A DNA stretch of 64,000 bases from Acheta domesticus (GCA_031308135.1 JAHLJT010009436.1:145025216-145089215), one strand, 5' to 3'; counted from the first letter of the stretch, positions 24,051 to 35,902 are shown. Notes: generated by a model from the sequence alone, not told the origin. A program made the numbers and translations.

Positions 24051-25600
24051 CGCTTGAAATACAGAAATGTTTCCAACTGAGCAGCTCCTTTAATGGCTTG
24101 TACGCAATGTACAAAGTTACCTGAAGTATGCGCTAACTTCAATATCCTTCCGAAGTTTGTGCAAAATGTTACGGACTAGAGGTATATCGACGTGGCTCCG
24201 TGAAAGTTGTTTTATTGAGTGCATTTGAGTTGAAAGGAATTACAACTCATTGCGCCGCACACCAACATGTAATATCATCTGCATCGTATTATTAACACGG
24301 TTTAGGATTGCAGCTGATTCGTCTGAAAACTGGGGTCTCTAATTGGCAACTAAACATTATTTACGAGGAACATTTAATAGAAGTGAGATGAGATCTACAA
24401 CATGACATAAACAATGAAGTTGAATTTGTCAAACTGTTCAGTTTAGTTGACAGCTCAACGTAAGTACAAAAATTTGTATCAATGTAGTTGGAAAATAATT
24501 CGTTAATACTGTGGAAAATATGTCTAAATTTAACGAAAATTCCGTGAAAATTAAATAAATTACTTAAGGATAACACTGAAAATAGAATATTACATTTGAA
24601 GTAAAAGATTCAAGGAGACGAGTTCTTATGCAATGTTGAAGTGTAAAAGGAAAAAGCTGTGGCACAGGAAAAGATGCACCACCTCTGTTTCCAAATTGAT
24701 TGAAAAACTCCACTCTTTGATCTTAATGAAAATTTCAAAATCCTCCAAGCTACAAAAGGCAAGAAATTAGCATTTTAGAAAACCTTCGATTTTAAAAGTA
24801 TTCAAAATTCCAGCTTTTACAATACTCAATGAACAATGTCAAATAACAAGTAGCCCCATTTTAAATATGTTACTGACAACTTTACCCTTACATAATACTC
24901 CTTCCGCTTCCTCTGCTCTCCCTTTACAAGACCAATCTATACCAATCTTACAAGACCAATGATTAAGCTGGCGTGTCTTTTACCGCATATAACGTGTAAT
25001 CGTTTTTCAGAGAGGAACGCTTTAGTTAGGTAAGTACTTGACGTAATACTAACACCGTTTCCTATTGCTTATCGATTTTATTATTATATTCTTATAGGCT
25101 CATTTCTATATCCCTTTGTCAGCAAGATTGTATTTTCAATAAAGAATGGAATAAGGAAGGAAGGATTGATTCTGCTCGTAAACAGTTTCTTAAGGCATCG
25201 CTTTTTTTGGCCATGAATTGTTCGGAGACCACGGAAACGAACGATCAGGGCTGTTAACCTCCGTAATTCTCTTCCAGACAATGGAGGCGTATAACCTAAG
25301 ACTTGGGTAGATTCTAAAACTGTGCATCATAGAGACACGAATCATAGACCTCCCTATTTACGAAACTTGAATTTCAGAATACGTATGTTGACATAGACCA
25401 TTGTAAACGGTACCTACATCTCAAGTAAAATGCAATTCAACACACCTCGTGCATCTTCGTAAATTACCTTTTATTAAGTCTAATTTCGGTTGCATTGAGT
25501 TGCATGTATGACTATTTGTAATATCCCGTCTCTCAAACTATCAGATTAACATTCCATATCACTACTCTCTGCTACCTCTCTATATCCACCGCAAACTTTT
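24050..25600. other. AT-rich DNA, no gene seen
   Basis: Nothing recognisable. Confidence 0.5.
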
Positions 25601-25904
25601 TATGCACACTATACAAGTACATCGAGGTCGCACTCGCATAGCTCGCTCGGTACATGGCTCGCATCGGTGAACCGCGACTCGCTAGAGCCAATATTCCTAG
25701 ACACGTATTCGCGGGGGGTGAAGCGTGCGAGGCGGAGCAGAACGAAGCGAAGCGGGGCGGAAAAGGGCTGGCGGGGGGAGGCGAAGGGACACGCGGCGGC
25801 TGCTCGCCGCTGGGCCGGACACGACGCGGAGGGCAAAAAGCGAGAAATCGATGTGTTTTAATATCGGCACTGTGTTCCACGAACCGCAACGCACCCGAGC
25901 GTCG

Positions 25905-25939
<35 letters not shown>

Positions 25940-26060
25940 TCGCCCGGCCTGGCCTAGCGGTAATTCGAGGCGGCTATTTATGCGACGCTAACAAGCGAAG
26001 TTCCGCGCCCTTTGTGCTGCGAGGAGCAATGGAAGCAACAGCAACGGAGGTGGTGAAGGT
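25600..26060 (+). promoter_or_regulatory. CpG island with a (GCC)n run and promoter-like features
   Basis: A CpG-dense block containing a pure GCC run at about 25908-25941. Next come TATTTAT at 25975-25981, an ATG at 26029, ten open codons, and a good splice-donor match (AAG|GTGAGA) at 26058/26059. The order TATA-like box, short leader, ATG and donor could mark a small first coding exon, but each signal is short and could be chance. Confidence 0.35.
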
Positions 26061-26420
26061 GAGATGACAATGTCGATGGTTGGGAGGGACGACGGCAGTA
26101 ACGACGATGGTGATGATTTCGGTGATATCGACGATATGATGGTAAAGATGTCGGGGAAGATGACAGCGACGATGTCGATGACGATGACGATGTTGGGGAG
26201 AATCAAGAGTCGATGGCGGTGACGATGGTATGGACGACGACGGGGTCGATGGCGGTGACGATGTGAAGGACAACGTCGGGGACGATGTCGGGAACGATGA
26301 TGGAGTCGAGGGCATGGACGATAGCAAGGACAATGGTATGGACGATGGCAGGGACGGTGGTAGGGACGATGACGGGAACGATGGTGGGGAAGATGGCAAG
26401 ATATTGTTGTCAGGGAAGAT
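26060..26420. repeat. GATGACG-type degenerate minisatellite
   Basis: Dense GACGATG/GATGG/GTCG words repeat with variable spacing on the plus strand. Frames read as Asp/Gly-rich one way and His/Arg/Ser/Pro-rich the other and have no domain. Weaker traces of the same words continue to about 27,350. Confidence 0.7.
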
Positions 26421-26429
26421 GACAAGATA

Positions 26430-27690
26430 TTGTTGGCGGAAATGGTATGAAAAACATATAGGCCGATGGCAGAATGACTGACATGCGTTGTTGAAGAAGA
26501 ATTAGTGACGTATATTATTTTATTTTTATTTAACAGTTAATTATTACACATTACATAACCTGAGACTATGGGGCTAGGCCAAAGGTCTTTAAGTCATTGC
26601 TAAAACCACATACTAAAGTATTCTAGTGAAGTGTATGCTAAGTACTAATGGCAGCTTCGAAAGTGGCGAGCGCAATGGAATGAGCAGGAGTAAGTGATAG
26701 CTGCAGCAGAGGGAAGGGTGTTTGTGTAGGTTTGGATGTTGAAAGGATGATTGCCGATAAGTGTAGTTGAACGACGGGTGTTGTTGAAGTAGATAGACAT
26801 CTTGCAGTGGAACAAATCATGTAAAGGATGGTCAATATGCGAAGCAGTGAATTTGTGGAGACCGGGGCTGCTATCAATACAACGCACGAGTCATCAATGG
26901 CAATGAGAATAACGAAGACCTCGGATACGATGAGCACGTCGAGCATGCCTACGAGGGTATGTATCGGGTAACCACATCGAGGGCGATGTAATCGAGACGG
27001 AAGAGTGTAGTTAAAATGACAGGTACCGCAAGCAGATATTGACAACTCTGAGAAACGCGGTCGAAGAAAATGAGAGCAACGACAATGACGACGGCTAAGA
27101 GAACAGCGAGATGCTGACGTGTATGGTGTGTTCGTTAGTAAAAAATACAGTGAGGGTTTCTATGTCGAGGTTACCGGTGAGAAGAATGACGATGTCGCGA
27201 ATTGGATGAGAGTGAAGAAATCAGGCAAGGAAATGAGGATATATAAGGCCGCGAGGTGGATGATGGTTGAAAGACGAGTACGAAGAGGGTGACAGCGAGA
27301 ACGGCGGTGAAGGACCTAAAACGTCAAGGATGGCGATTTCTTGGAAGTTTAAAGGTCGACGTGAACTCTGATTGTGGTGAGACGATAATAGCGAATTAAG
27401 ATTATGTTAAATTTATTATTAATTCTGCAATTAAGAGAGGAAACTTCGTGGCTGAATACCTTAACTGTACATGCATTAAGCTTACATTGACCAACAACAC
27501 AATACTCTACAAAATAATTGTTTATTAAAAAATAATAAGTAATAATAAATAATACATAATACTTTTACCGCGCAATCCTTTAGAGCACTCCACTTCACTT
27601 CATTTGAACTCACTGTACAGTGTTACATTGAACTCTGGTGTCTTTCTTCCACATTCCATTCACTCCTCTTCATAATCCAATACTTCACAT
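26430..27690. other. Mixed sequence with faint GATG-type repeat traces
   Basis: Degenerate GACGATG-like words fade out by about 27,350; the rest is AT-rich. The frame of 135 codons at 26638-27045 (minus) shows no domain. Confidence 0.4.
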
Positions 27691-27696
27691 AAATTG

Positions 27697-27748
27697 TAAT
27701 AATAATAATAATAATAATAATTATTATTATTATTATTATTATTATTAT
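27697..27748. repeat. (AAT)n followed by (TTA)n, self-complementary microsatellite
   Basis: Eight AAT units switch at 27720/27721 to about nine TTA units, making an inverted repeat of two microsatellites with no spacer. It can fold into a hairpin. Confidence 0.85.
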
Positions 27749-27819
27749 ACAACTTATTCTTAAAAAATAGTAATTTGTGAATTACCCCGAATAATGACTT
27801 ACCACAGAAGTGTAAGCCA

Positions 27820-28070
27820 GGGAACGATTAGTGAATTACCGCGGAGGCGTAATCGTCGGGGAAGTCATTCGTGTCGCGGTGGCGGTTGGGCCGCGGGGCG
27901 CGATGAGGAGGGGAAAGCCGGGGTAGCAATAGCCCCAGCCGAGGCGGAGGCTGTGTCAACAAAAAGGGCGGCGGGTGTCGCTGAGGTACTGGAGTTGGCG
28001 ATGACGACGGACCAGCAGAGCGGGCGGCGGAATGGGGTTGGCGATGTTGGCGGGGCACGGGATTGATTTA
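27820..28070. other. GC/CpG-rich patch
   Basis: CpG-dense, with open frames on both strands due to composition. Confidence 0.45.
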
Positions 28071-28349
28071 TTGATTATTTTGTTTCCGGACGCGACACAT
28101 ACTGTGGTTGTTAGTCCAGTAGGTGTGGTGCGTGTTATATTCCTGATGCTGGTGTTCTTGTGTTGCTAGAATGTGAGATCTGGCGCCGACCTACACGTCG
28201 ACTAGCGGGATTTCCGCCAGCCACCTCCGGCAGCGGGGCACCGCCCCAGACGGGACAAGCACTGAGCACCCGACTGGTCTCCCGACACGCGTGATAAGAT
28301 AGTATGTGAGTTTTGCGTGTATGCGTGTGTGTGTGTGTGTGTGTGTGCA

Positions 28350-28645
28350 ATGTGTGTAATGGAGTAGTGGAGGCAAGGATGAGAAAGGAAAGATCACGCG
28401 GGATCCGTGGTTTGTTTGTTAGAATACCACTCCGTCATTCGCCTTGTGTTGATCGGAGAAACCACTGAGAACTACCAATCAGAGCAGACGGGCACTATAA
28501 TTCCACAGAGCAGCTGAATTCGAACGACCTATCTCCTCAGTAACCGATATCCGTCACCATGACCTTCGAATCTTTTAACCCCGCGATCAGTAACACTGAA
28601 GCGACAACTGTTGTTGCCCTGAGCTATCTTATCCGGTTGTGACGA
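28350..28645. repeat. Interspersed repeat, copy 1 of a family also at 63.2 kb
   Basis: It shares ordered blocks with 63,250-63,565: a GATGAGAAAGGAAAG block, CGTTTGTTAgA-type and CATTCGCCTTGTGTTGAT blocks, and an end block GTTGCCCTGAGCTATCTTAT. GAATTCGAACGACC near 28518 may be a degenerate reverse B box, so a minus-strand tRNA-derived SINE is possible. A (GT)n run at 28325-28347 lies just before it. Confidence 0.6.
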
Positions 28646-28649
28646 GAGA

Positions 28650-29600
28650 GATGATCAAGGAAGAGGCGACGAAATCGGCAAAGGAGAAGCGAGTGCATGG
28701 AGGAGTCGGCGTTGGCAGTGAAGGGAACGCAAGCGTTGAGCGTCATCGGCAGCGAGGACAGAGGTGATTGCGGTTGGGGCAAGAAAAACGACGGGGTCGG
28801 CAAAGTAGGGCGCCGGTGGCGGGCGTTTACGGCAGGGGCGGGAGAGGTGCGGTGCGGCAGGGTGGTTGAGAGTTGGGCGGGTGTTGAGTGGGTGTGGAAT
28901 GAGAGAGGTGATAGTTATGTGGCGGAGAGGGCCTCCGAGGCGCGGGACCCGACAGCGGTAGGGTCGGCTAAGGCACGGCGTCGGGGGTGGCGTTGGCGGT
29001 TAGATGTAGGGGCGGTAGCGCTGCGTCGGAGGTGGAATAGGCGGGACGGTTGGGCAGTTGTTGGATGGGGTGGGATGAAGTTAGGTGGTAATTGTCCAGA
29101 TGGCGACAGCATTGAAGATGGCGGCCGCAGCAGCGGTGGCGCGGTAGGTGACACCGACGGGGCCGGCTGAGGCAGGGCGACGGGGATGGCAATGGAGGCT
29201 GGTAGCAGGGGGAGAGGGAGCGCCGCGGTGGTGGCGGTGGGATAGTTAGGCGGGTGTAGGGTGGGTTGGGACGGGATGGGGCGAGGTAGTAGCTACGCAG
29301 ATGGCGACGACAACACTGAAGGCGGCGGCGGCAGCGGCAGCAGCGGTGGCGCGGGAGGTGCCAGCGAAGGGGTCGGGGGCGGGGGCGGGGGCGCGAGAGA
29401 GCCCTCGGCAGAGCGGGGCCGCGCATTCAAAGCGCGGGGGCCGCCCGGGGCGCGCCGGAATTCGCTTCTTTCTTCTGCGTTTTAGAATCTCGCGCCGCCG
29501 TCCGCCCGCCCGCGTCGAGGGCGGGCCCAGAATGCGCCCCTAATGGCGCGGAGGGCGCTCGCGGCGGACGCGGCTCTTTGATGTACTTCAGTGGCGAGTT
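28650..29600. other. GC/CpG-rich region with diverged ~200-bp duplications
   Basis: The phrase AGATGGCGAC occurs at 29099 and 29299, each followed by a shared AGCAGCGGTGGCGCGG block and a similar purine-rich block. The pair therefore looks like a diverged 200-bp tandem duplication. The end (29400-29580) is extremely CpG-rich. Open frames on both strands have no domain. Confidence 0.55.
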
Positions 29601-29796
29601 ACGCAATCAATGGGCGCTAAGCTAAGCAGATGAAATCAGTGCGGAGCTGATTAGAGCTTTTTCTTCGGCAATGGCTTCTGTGGCGTACTTAATGCTTTAG
29701 GAAAATAACACAGTTATTTTGTGTAAAACACTTATTGTTGAGATGTAAGATGATGTGGAACGAAGAAGATCTTTTGTTTGTCTAATATCAATGCTG

Positions 29797-29800
<4 letters not shown>

Positions 29801-29847
<47 letters not shown>
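29801..29847. repeat. (TA)n microsatellite
   Basis: A pure TA dinucleotide run. Confidence 0.95.
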
Positions 29848-29849
<2 letters not shown>

Positions 29850-29851
<2 letters not shown>

Positions 29852-31050
29852 AACATTTATTTTATCTGGGTATAGCAATGAAAACTCATTGGTAATTACC
29901 ATCACTTTCTTGTTTAGTACCTAAATGTTTCTTTGTATGCTAATTATTTCTACCCTGGCTATACGTAAGGGAAGTTGACACATTTACGATGTTTGATACG
30001 TTAAATAATGTAATTTTCTTCTACTGTAGAAATTGTATAGCTTTAATTAACTGGAAAGCCTGCGGGGACAGAAGATGAAAAGTGCAATTCATTTTTCGAA
30101 AACATTCGTGCGTTGCTAATATTCGATGTCATGTGAATTGTAATTAGTATTCTCATGTTGTATCTCTTGTCTAAAGACCAATTTTTGTATCTGCATAGAA
30201 AAACACATTCACTATAATTAGCAAAGGGGAACAGCAAAAATAACAGAGACTTTAATGAAGTTACATCCCTGGAGGAAACATGCAGTGGCCAGCAAAAACG
30301 TGTGTTCTCGTACTATGCAATGTTAACATCAATCATAATTATGTGTCATAGGACATCTGCCGTGTAGCGTAATGATTTAAGGTAAAACCTCACGTAAAAT
30401 GAAATTCAATTTCGGTCGTGGCCTTCAATAAAACTCCACAGTCAACCTGATTAGTGACTGCCTAAATTCATAGCGCTGCAGTAATGGGAATGGAATTGTC
30501 TTCAATATGTTTTTCAATCTTGAAACACGTACAGTCTTTGGGATACAAAGTGAAAATTATATGTTGAAAAAATATACTATGATTTTATTTTGAAAACTTT
30601 CTTGTCAACAAGGGCTAACGCATTTCTAGGCACAAATGCTATTCTGCAATGAGCGCGACATCTTTTGTAGGATCTTCCAGACACCGTACACTTGAGTGTT
30701 TCGTTTTAAAGTGTAATCAAAGACACTGTAAAGTTTGGTGTTCCGCCTTAAAGGATAAACAAATTCAACATAATGCACACCTGTGAATTTTTCTTTTTAC
30801 ATCGTCCACTTTTCGTAATCCTTCTATCTTGTGCCTCAGATTCCTTCTTTCCTCTGCTATCTCTTCTCCTTCCTGCCTCATACTTCTCTCTTCTCCCTTG
30901 CTCTTCTCTTCAACTGCCCCGCACACCAATCCTTCCCTTTAATCGCCTCCTCCCCCCTGTCTCACTCTCCTCTTTTGCATCAACCCTCCTTCTCTATTCC
31001 TTATCCTCCACACTTCCTCCTTCTCCTCTTTATACAGTGTAGACAAACGC
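29850..31050. other. AT-rich DNA with a pyrimidine-rich end, no gene seen
   Basis: Positions 30,830-31,040 are C/T-rich on the plus strand, giving Ser/Leu/Pro-rich frames without a domain. The rest is unremarkable. Confidence 0.5.
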
Positions 31051-31054
31051 AACA

Positions 31055-31057
<3 letters not shown>

Positions 31058-31116
<59 letters not shown>
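31058..31116. repeat. (AAT)n microsatellite
   Basis: A near-perfect AAT run, with GATAAT variants at its left edge. No LINE remnant was recognised beside it. Confidence 0.9.
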
Positions 31117-31118
<2 letters not shown>

Positions 31119-31299
31119 TCATGATTAAGGAGATACAGAATATCAAATATATTAGATTCTTTAGTTTGACATTTCACCAAGTTGAAATGAGGGCCGAGCT
31201 TTGCTTCTGGCCAAAAATCAAGAGGGAGCATTGCAACACTGGTCATACAGAAACATCGCTATTGGGACGCCAAGTAAATGAAGCGTCGCCTCTTGCAGC

Positions 31300-31690
31300 T
31301 CCACTCTCCCAGCTGGCGGGTTCTCGCCTAGGGTAGCTCTACCTGATATTGGATTCGTGCTGGCTAACACGCAGCTCCTCGCGGCGCTCTGGGAGGGGCG
31401 GGGTGGTGAGGGGGAGGAGAAGGGTGGGGGCGGGGAGTGCTGGTGGCCCTGACGGAGTGGGCTGCGCCGCGCAGGGTTATCCCCTGATGGGCCAAATCCC
31501 GGCCGAAACAGCCGCGAAGCGCCGCCAATCCCCCCGGGCGGAGAGATGCGGGAGGAGGGGGAGGCAGATGGAAGGGCACGGAGGAGGGGGGTGTCTCCGA
31601 GATGGATGTCGCGCCAAAGCCTCAGGCCCTGTAATGGCGGAGTGCTATACCTCAAGCTTTGTCGCCACCTCAAGACGCGCGCCGCACGCT
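31300..31690. other. GC/CpG-rich island
   Basis: CpG-dense block with G-rich plus-strand stretches. Open frames on both strands without domains. Confidence 0.45.
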
Positions 31691-31739
31691 CGCTTCCTTG
31701 TGAGATGGTCTCGGTATCATATTTGTAATTAACTCAAAG

Positions 31740-32305
31740 CAGTTTCTCTATGCGCAGGACGTGGTCTTCCCGTTCTTCGCGTTCAATCTCGACCGGGATC
31801 TTAACGCGTGTTGTCTAACAGTCAAATGATGTTTCTATTCAATTTATATTGTGTATAGAATAGAGGACTACGTCTGCGAAATGTGGGCAATTTGGCTCAC
31901 AAATAACAGTTGCTTAATATTGGTAATTTTTTAAAAAGAAATAACAAATAAAAATACCTAATATGCGAGTGAAAAATTAATTGTAGCTGATCAATAGAGC
32001 TTTTACAGTATACTTGTATTCTTGAAAAACCTCCAAGCATTTGAAATGAAGCTGCGAAGTATTGGTACTGCCTTCAAGTATTTCCTTTTTTTTCTCTAAA
32101 AATGCGTATATTATTATTCAAGAAATCTACTTGTGCATATACTACTATTCAAGAAATTTTGCATGTTATGCGAGATGAGCTCTTTTACATTTTATTACTT
32201 TGCGTTAAATTCTTAAATTTCAATCCAGTTCCACTGATCACTGCCCTCATGTAAACCTTTCCAGTAAGTGGTTTTTAAGACTTGCATTCACATTCATGTC
32301 GCATA
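31740..32305. other. AT-rich DNA, no gene seen
   Basis: Nothing recognisable. Confidence 0.5.
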
Positions 32306-32307
32306 TC

Positions 32308-32635
32308 GACACGATGGCCGAGATCTCTAAGCCAGTAGTGACGTAACGATCTCAGACCATAGGGTCGCGGGTTTGAGTCCCGCTTCGGTCATGGGTGTAT
32401 TCGTGTATGTCTGTATGTGTGTGTCGTCCTTTCACCCCTCATTATCATCATGATTTCATGTTCCATACCCCCAGGGCTAACAACACTGGGGGATGAAAAT
32501 GGGATCCAGGTAAATGCTGATCCCCCCCAATGATGTTTGATGCCCTGCCACCAAGGTAATGTTTCTGAACCCGGTAAGGCAGTAAGCATGTACGCGTCCA
32601 AGTTGGCCTATCCGCGAGCAAAAAAAGTTGATGCC
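32308..32635 (+). mobile_element. tRNA-derived SINE, nearly full copy (family A)
   Basis: The 5' part is tRNA-like, with an A-box-like ATGGCCGAGATCTC near 32313 and a B box GGGTTTGAGTCCC at 32369-32381. The tRNA-unrelated body has a central stem-loop, CCCCCAG pairing with CTGGGGG (about 32468-32492), and the copy ends with GCGAGCAAAAAAA near 32625. Two further copies of the body are at 33,082-33,300 (minus) and 52,474-52,570 (plus), which establishes it as a dispersed family. Confidence 0.85.
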
Positions 32636-32981
32636 GCATTCAAATTTTTTTTATTCGTGTAATTTAGTGTACGCTTATCTGAATAGCTACGAACCAAGTA
32701 AGCAACCAGTTAACTTCTCCAGAGTAATAAGATGGAGACGTTGAAACAGCTGGAGCTGACTTTTTATTTTTATTTGAGTAGTGGTCTTAATTCGTTGAAT
32801 TGATGGCTGGTTTCTGCATAATTGTACCCTCCAGAATAACTTAGAACATAAGTTATAGCTTATGTAGAATTTTGTGCACTTGTATTAAAATTACAATTTT
32901 GGTCATTACCACGAACATACGAAATACTTGTACGATACTATCTGAAATAATACAAAAATTAGTAACTTGTATATACAAGTC

Positions 32982-33963
32982 ACAGAACAAAGAAGAGAAA
33001 TAGCAACTACATTGATCAACGGAAATCTGAAGAGGAAAAAATTACATGAGTAAAAAAAGTTGGATGCGACATGAATTTTTTTGCTCGCGTATAGGCCAAC
33101 TTGGACGCGTACATGGCTACTGCCTTTACTTGGTTCAGAAACATTACCTTAGTGGCAGGGCATGAAACATCAATAGCGGGCGGATCAGCATTTAGCTGGA
33201 TCCCATTTTTATCCCCCAGGGTTGTTAGCCCTGGGGGTATGGAACATGAAATCATGATGATAATGAGGGATGAAAGGACGACACACACATACAGACAAAT
33301 CCAAATGGATATGCCAAACTCATATTTTTAAGCAATTTTGACATAGTTCATAGCCTAAGGCCATAACAAAAATGCATTCTTTTGTAATTTTGTTCGTAAT
33401 TTACAGTTCCAAAGATTTCAAAGTGCATCTCACATATGCTACTCGAAAAATATCGTACATAACAAAAATATCATTTTTAGCACATTTGCATCGAAATTAC
33501 TGATAATGTAATCAATCAGCAAGTACAGCAGCCTATTATTTGATCAGAGCATGACAAGAGTATTGACAACTAACTTCTTCAAAGTGCTACTTACAATATG
33601 TATATTTTGATTTTTTTAAGTAATCGGCCGGTCAGCTGCTCGGTTTTCCTACCGTACTCCTCACAGCTAATCTTCCGGGCCCGTCCTTAAAGACAAACTT
33701 CGAGAACGGTTAACATAAGTAACGGTTAACGTACTTGTACGTTGCTGATGGAAAACAGACACTTTGGAAGGAAAGAACGTCTTTTTTACCTTTAATTTAA
33801 TGCTTAACATTAAACTAATTTCATAACATTGTTTTGGGGCTTTAATTTCATTATATTGTTTATTATGTAAATGCATTATGTATTATACATTCAACACAAA
33901 CATTTTTTTTCTCTTCAGATTTCCGTTGATCAATGTAGTTGCTATTTCTCTTCTTTGTTCTGT
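32982..33963. repeat. Region bounded by a perfect 53-bp inverted repeat
   Basis: Positions 32982-33034 and 33911-33963 are exact reverse complements over 53 bases, continuing into an A/T tract with a mismatch. The 876-base middle contains the minus-strand SINE and AT-rich DNA. It could be a MITE with long terminal inverted repeats (no obvious target duplication) or an inverted duplication. Confidence 0.85.
33082..33300 (-). mobile_element. tRNA-derived SINE, head-truncated copy (family A)
   Basis: On the minus strand it matches the body of the 32.3-kb copy from the TGTGTGTGTCGTCC block through the CCCCCAGGG/CCCTGGGGG stem-loop (33213-33237) to GCGAGCAAAAAAA. The tRNA head is missing. It lies inside the 53-bp inverted-repeat element. 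Confidence 0.85.
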
Positions 33964-33983
33964 AACTCAAATACTATTAGTAA

Positions 33984-34112
33984 AATGTGATACTTGTTTC
34001 TGATTGGTAGGCAACGTATGGTGCATTGAGGATTCGGCAAAGAGATTTCTTGTTTCTGCCTAACGTTACTGCAAGATGACATGCCTACCAATCAGGAAGA
34101 GCGGTCACATTT
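33984..34112. repeat. Imperfect hairpin, ~30-bp arms
   Basis: Arms 33984-34013 and 34082-34112 pair as AATGTGA plus CTGATTGGTAGGCA, the latter a perfect 14-bp block, with mismatches between. The ~68-base loop and overall size suggest a short MITE remnant. Confidence 0.65.
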
Positions 34113-34559
34113 GTAACTTCGTTAAGTGAGAATTCACACCACACATTCATTCGCAAAGAGAGTTCATTTTGAAGCAAAACATTTTTTTGGCGATAAAACC
34201 CAAAACTTTTTCACCAAAATTTGCCCCACTTGTTGTTGAGTAAATCGAAAGTACTTCAAGTAGTAGATAACTTCTCAATATTCTGTTTCCACTACCTAAT
34301 ACATTTTTTAGGTAGGTTTAACAATTTCGTCTTAGTAATTGCCAGTGATTTTGAATTTTTAGGCCTCTGACTTGACCACAAAACCCCTTCTCCCTTGGTC
34401 GTTTGTCTCCCCCAGAATGTTTGTATGCAAGAGACGTTGCCATGCAACATATAGTGGACATAGTCTTAAGCCACTAGAAGGGCTAACGCCCCAGTATTTT
34501 TTTCATTTGTTACGTCAATGACCCTCAATAGAACCTACCACTTTTTTCTTTCTGCTCTT

Positions 34560-35130
34560 CCTTCCCCCTTCTGATTGCCCCTGACAATGCCTCCCCCAGA
34601 GGCGCCTCGGCGGCAGACAGGTGAGTGCGCGCGGGCGCCGCCGGCCTTCGGGGGCGTGGCGGAGGCGGGCGTAACGTCGTTTGTCCGCCGAGTGCGCCAC
34701 CGTCGCGCGGGGAATGCGATTGGCGCCGCGGGCGGGCGGGCGGACGGACGGGGAATCCCTGTGAATCAGGGGCGGCAACGCGAGAGGAACGGAGTACAAC
34801 GGAGACGGCGCGCCGCGGCATCGCGCGCGCGGGGCGCTCATTGGGGCGAAATCCACACGTTTGCGTCTCAATGGAGGAAGAGTGGCGGCGCGGGAGCTCC
34901 TGTCGACTGGGCTGTGCTGGGAGTCCGTCACTCTGCATATAAAAGGGCGGAGGCACAGGGCGAGAGGAAAGAAGTTTCACGGGAGGCGTTGCTGAAGGAT
35001 AGAGTATCAACGGTGGTCTCTCTCTCTGACCCATCTCTTTCCTCTCACTCCCCTTCTCCCTCTCCCCTTCTCTCTCTCCCCTTCTCTCTCTCCCCTTCTC
35101 TCTTCCCTTCTCTCTCTTATTTCTCTCTTC
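34560..35130 (+). promoter_or_regulatory. CpG island with TATA box and downstream pyrimidine tract
   Basis: The CpG-dense block 34570-34930 leads to CATATAAAAGGGCGG at 34937-34951, a strong TATA box. A transcript start would fall near 34,970, and a CTCTCCCCTT-type pyrimidine repeat follows at 35,030-35,130. Upstream, ACAG|GTGAGT at 34620/34621 is a strong splice-donor match preceded by an ATG with 11 open codons. That donor would belong to a different transcript because it precedes the TATA box. No protein could be recognised downstream. Confidence 0.4.
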
Positions 35131-35780
35131 TTTCTCTCGACGAAAAAGACTGTAGATGTGGCCTGGTTATGAATTTGACATTAAAGAGTGCTTTCCTACA
35201 AAACGTAATACATCAATAAATGGGATAGCCATGTTTTATTGATTTTTAAACAACTTTTCATTACATTGCTAAATCCATCTTTCTTTGGCATTCAAAAAAT
35301 AAAATTAAAGACAGAAAAGTTAATGTTTCACAAAACAAATACCTGCATTAATGCTGATATTTCATGCGATGCTGCGACTAATAATCTTCTTCCACACATC
35401 TGCTGATAAGTGATGACATACGCAGACAATATCTCTGAAAAAAGTTAAATCACCTCCGTCTGATATTTGTGATTGCAAGTGAGCTCTCGCGAGGGAAGCA
35501 CATTTAAAGGTAATCTCGCTTTGCAGTAATGCGTTTGGAAATATTTCATGCTGTACTCGTGTCATCATAGTGTATGCACCACGGCATTAATATTTCACGC
35601 GCCGAGTGTCGGCGCGAAGCGCTCTGTGGATTGGAGGCAAATGCGAATCAACCCGCAATTTGTATGAAGGCCCTCAGTCGTTACCTTAATTATTTCCCAA
35701 CTGTGGAATCGACCTCTCGATGTTTGTATGAAGAATCACACAGCAGAGACCGCGCGCCCGAGTCCCAATGATAGGAAAAA
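35130..35780. other. AT-rich DNA, no gene seen
   Basis: Nothing recognisable. Confidence 0.5.
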
Positions 35781-35835
35781 AACCATTGGCTTTCGAACTC
35801 AGAGTTTCGGGTTCAAACCCGACTCGAGCGATGTA
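35780..35835 (+). repeat. tRNA-like fragment with B box
   Basis: GGGTTCAAACCCG near 35810-35822 is a good pol III B box followed by tRNA-like 3' sequence. No A box or acceptor stem pairs with it, so it is a SINE or tRNA relic rather than a gene. Confidence 0.4.
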
Positions 35836-35902
35836 TTTTTGTCAAAGGTGGGAAAATGTTAATTTTGACATATCACGCTTAGTAGTTTGATACATAAAGG
35901 AG

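Noticed and set aside
32311..32395. tRNA gene on the plus strand
   Set aside because: Same reason; the tRNA-like head is fused to a body found in two other places.
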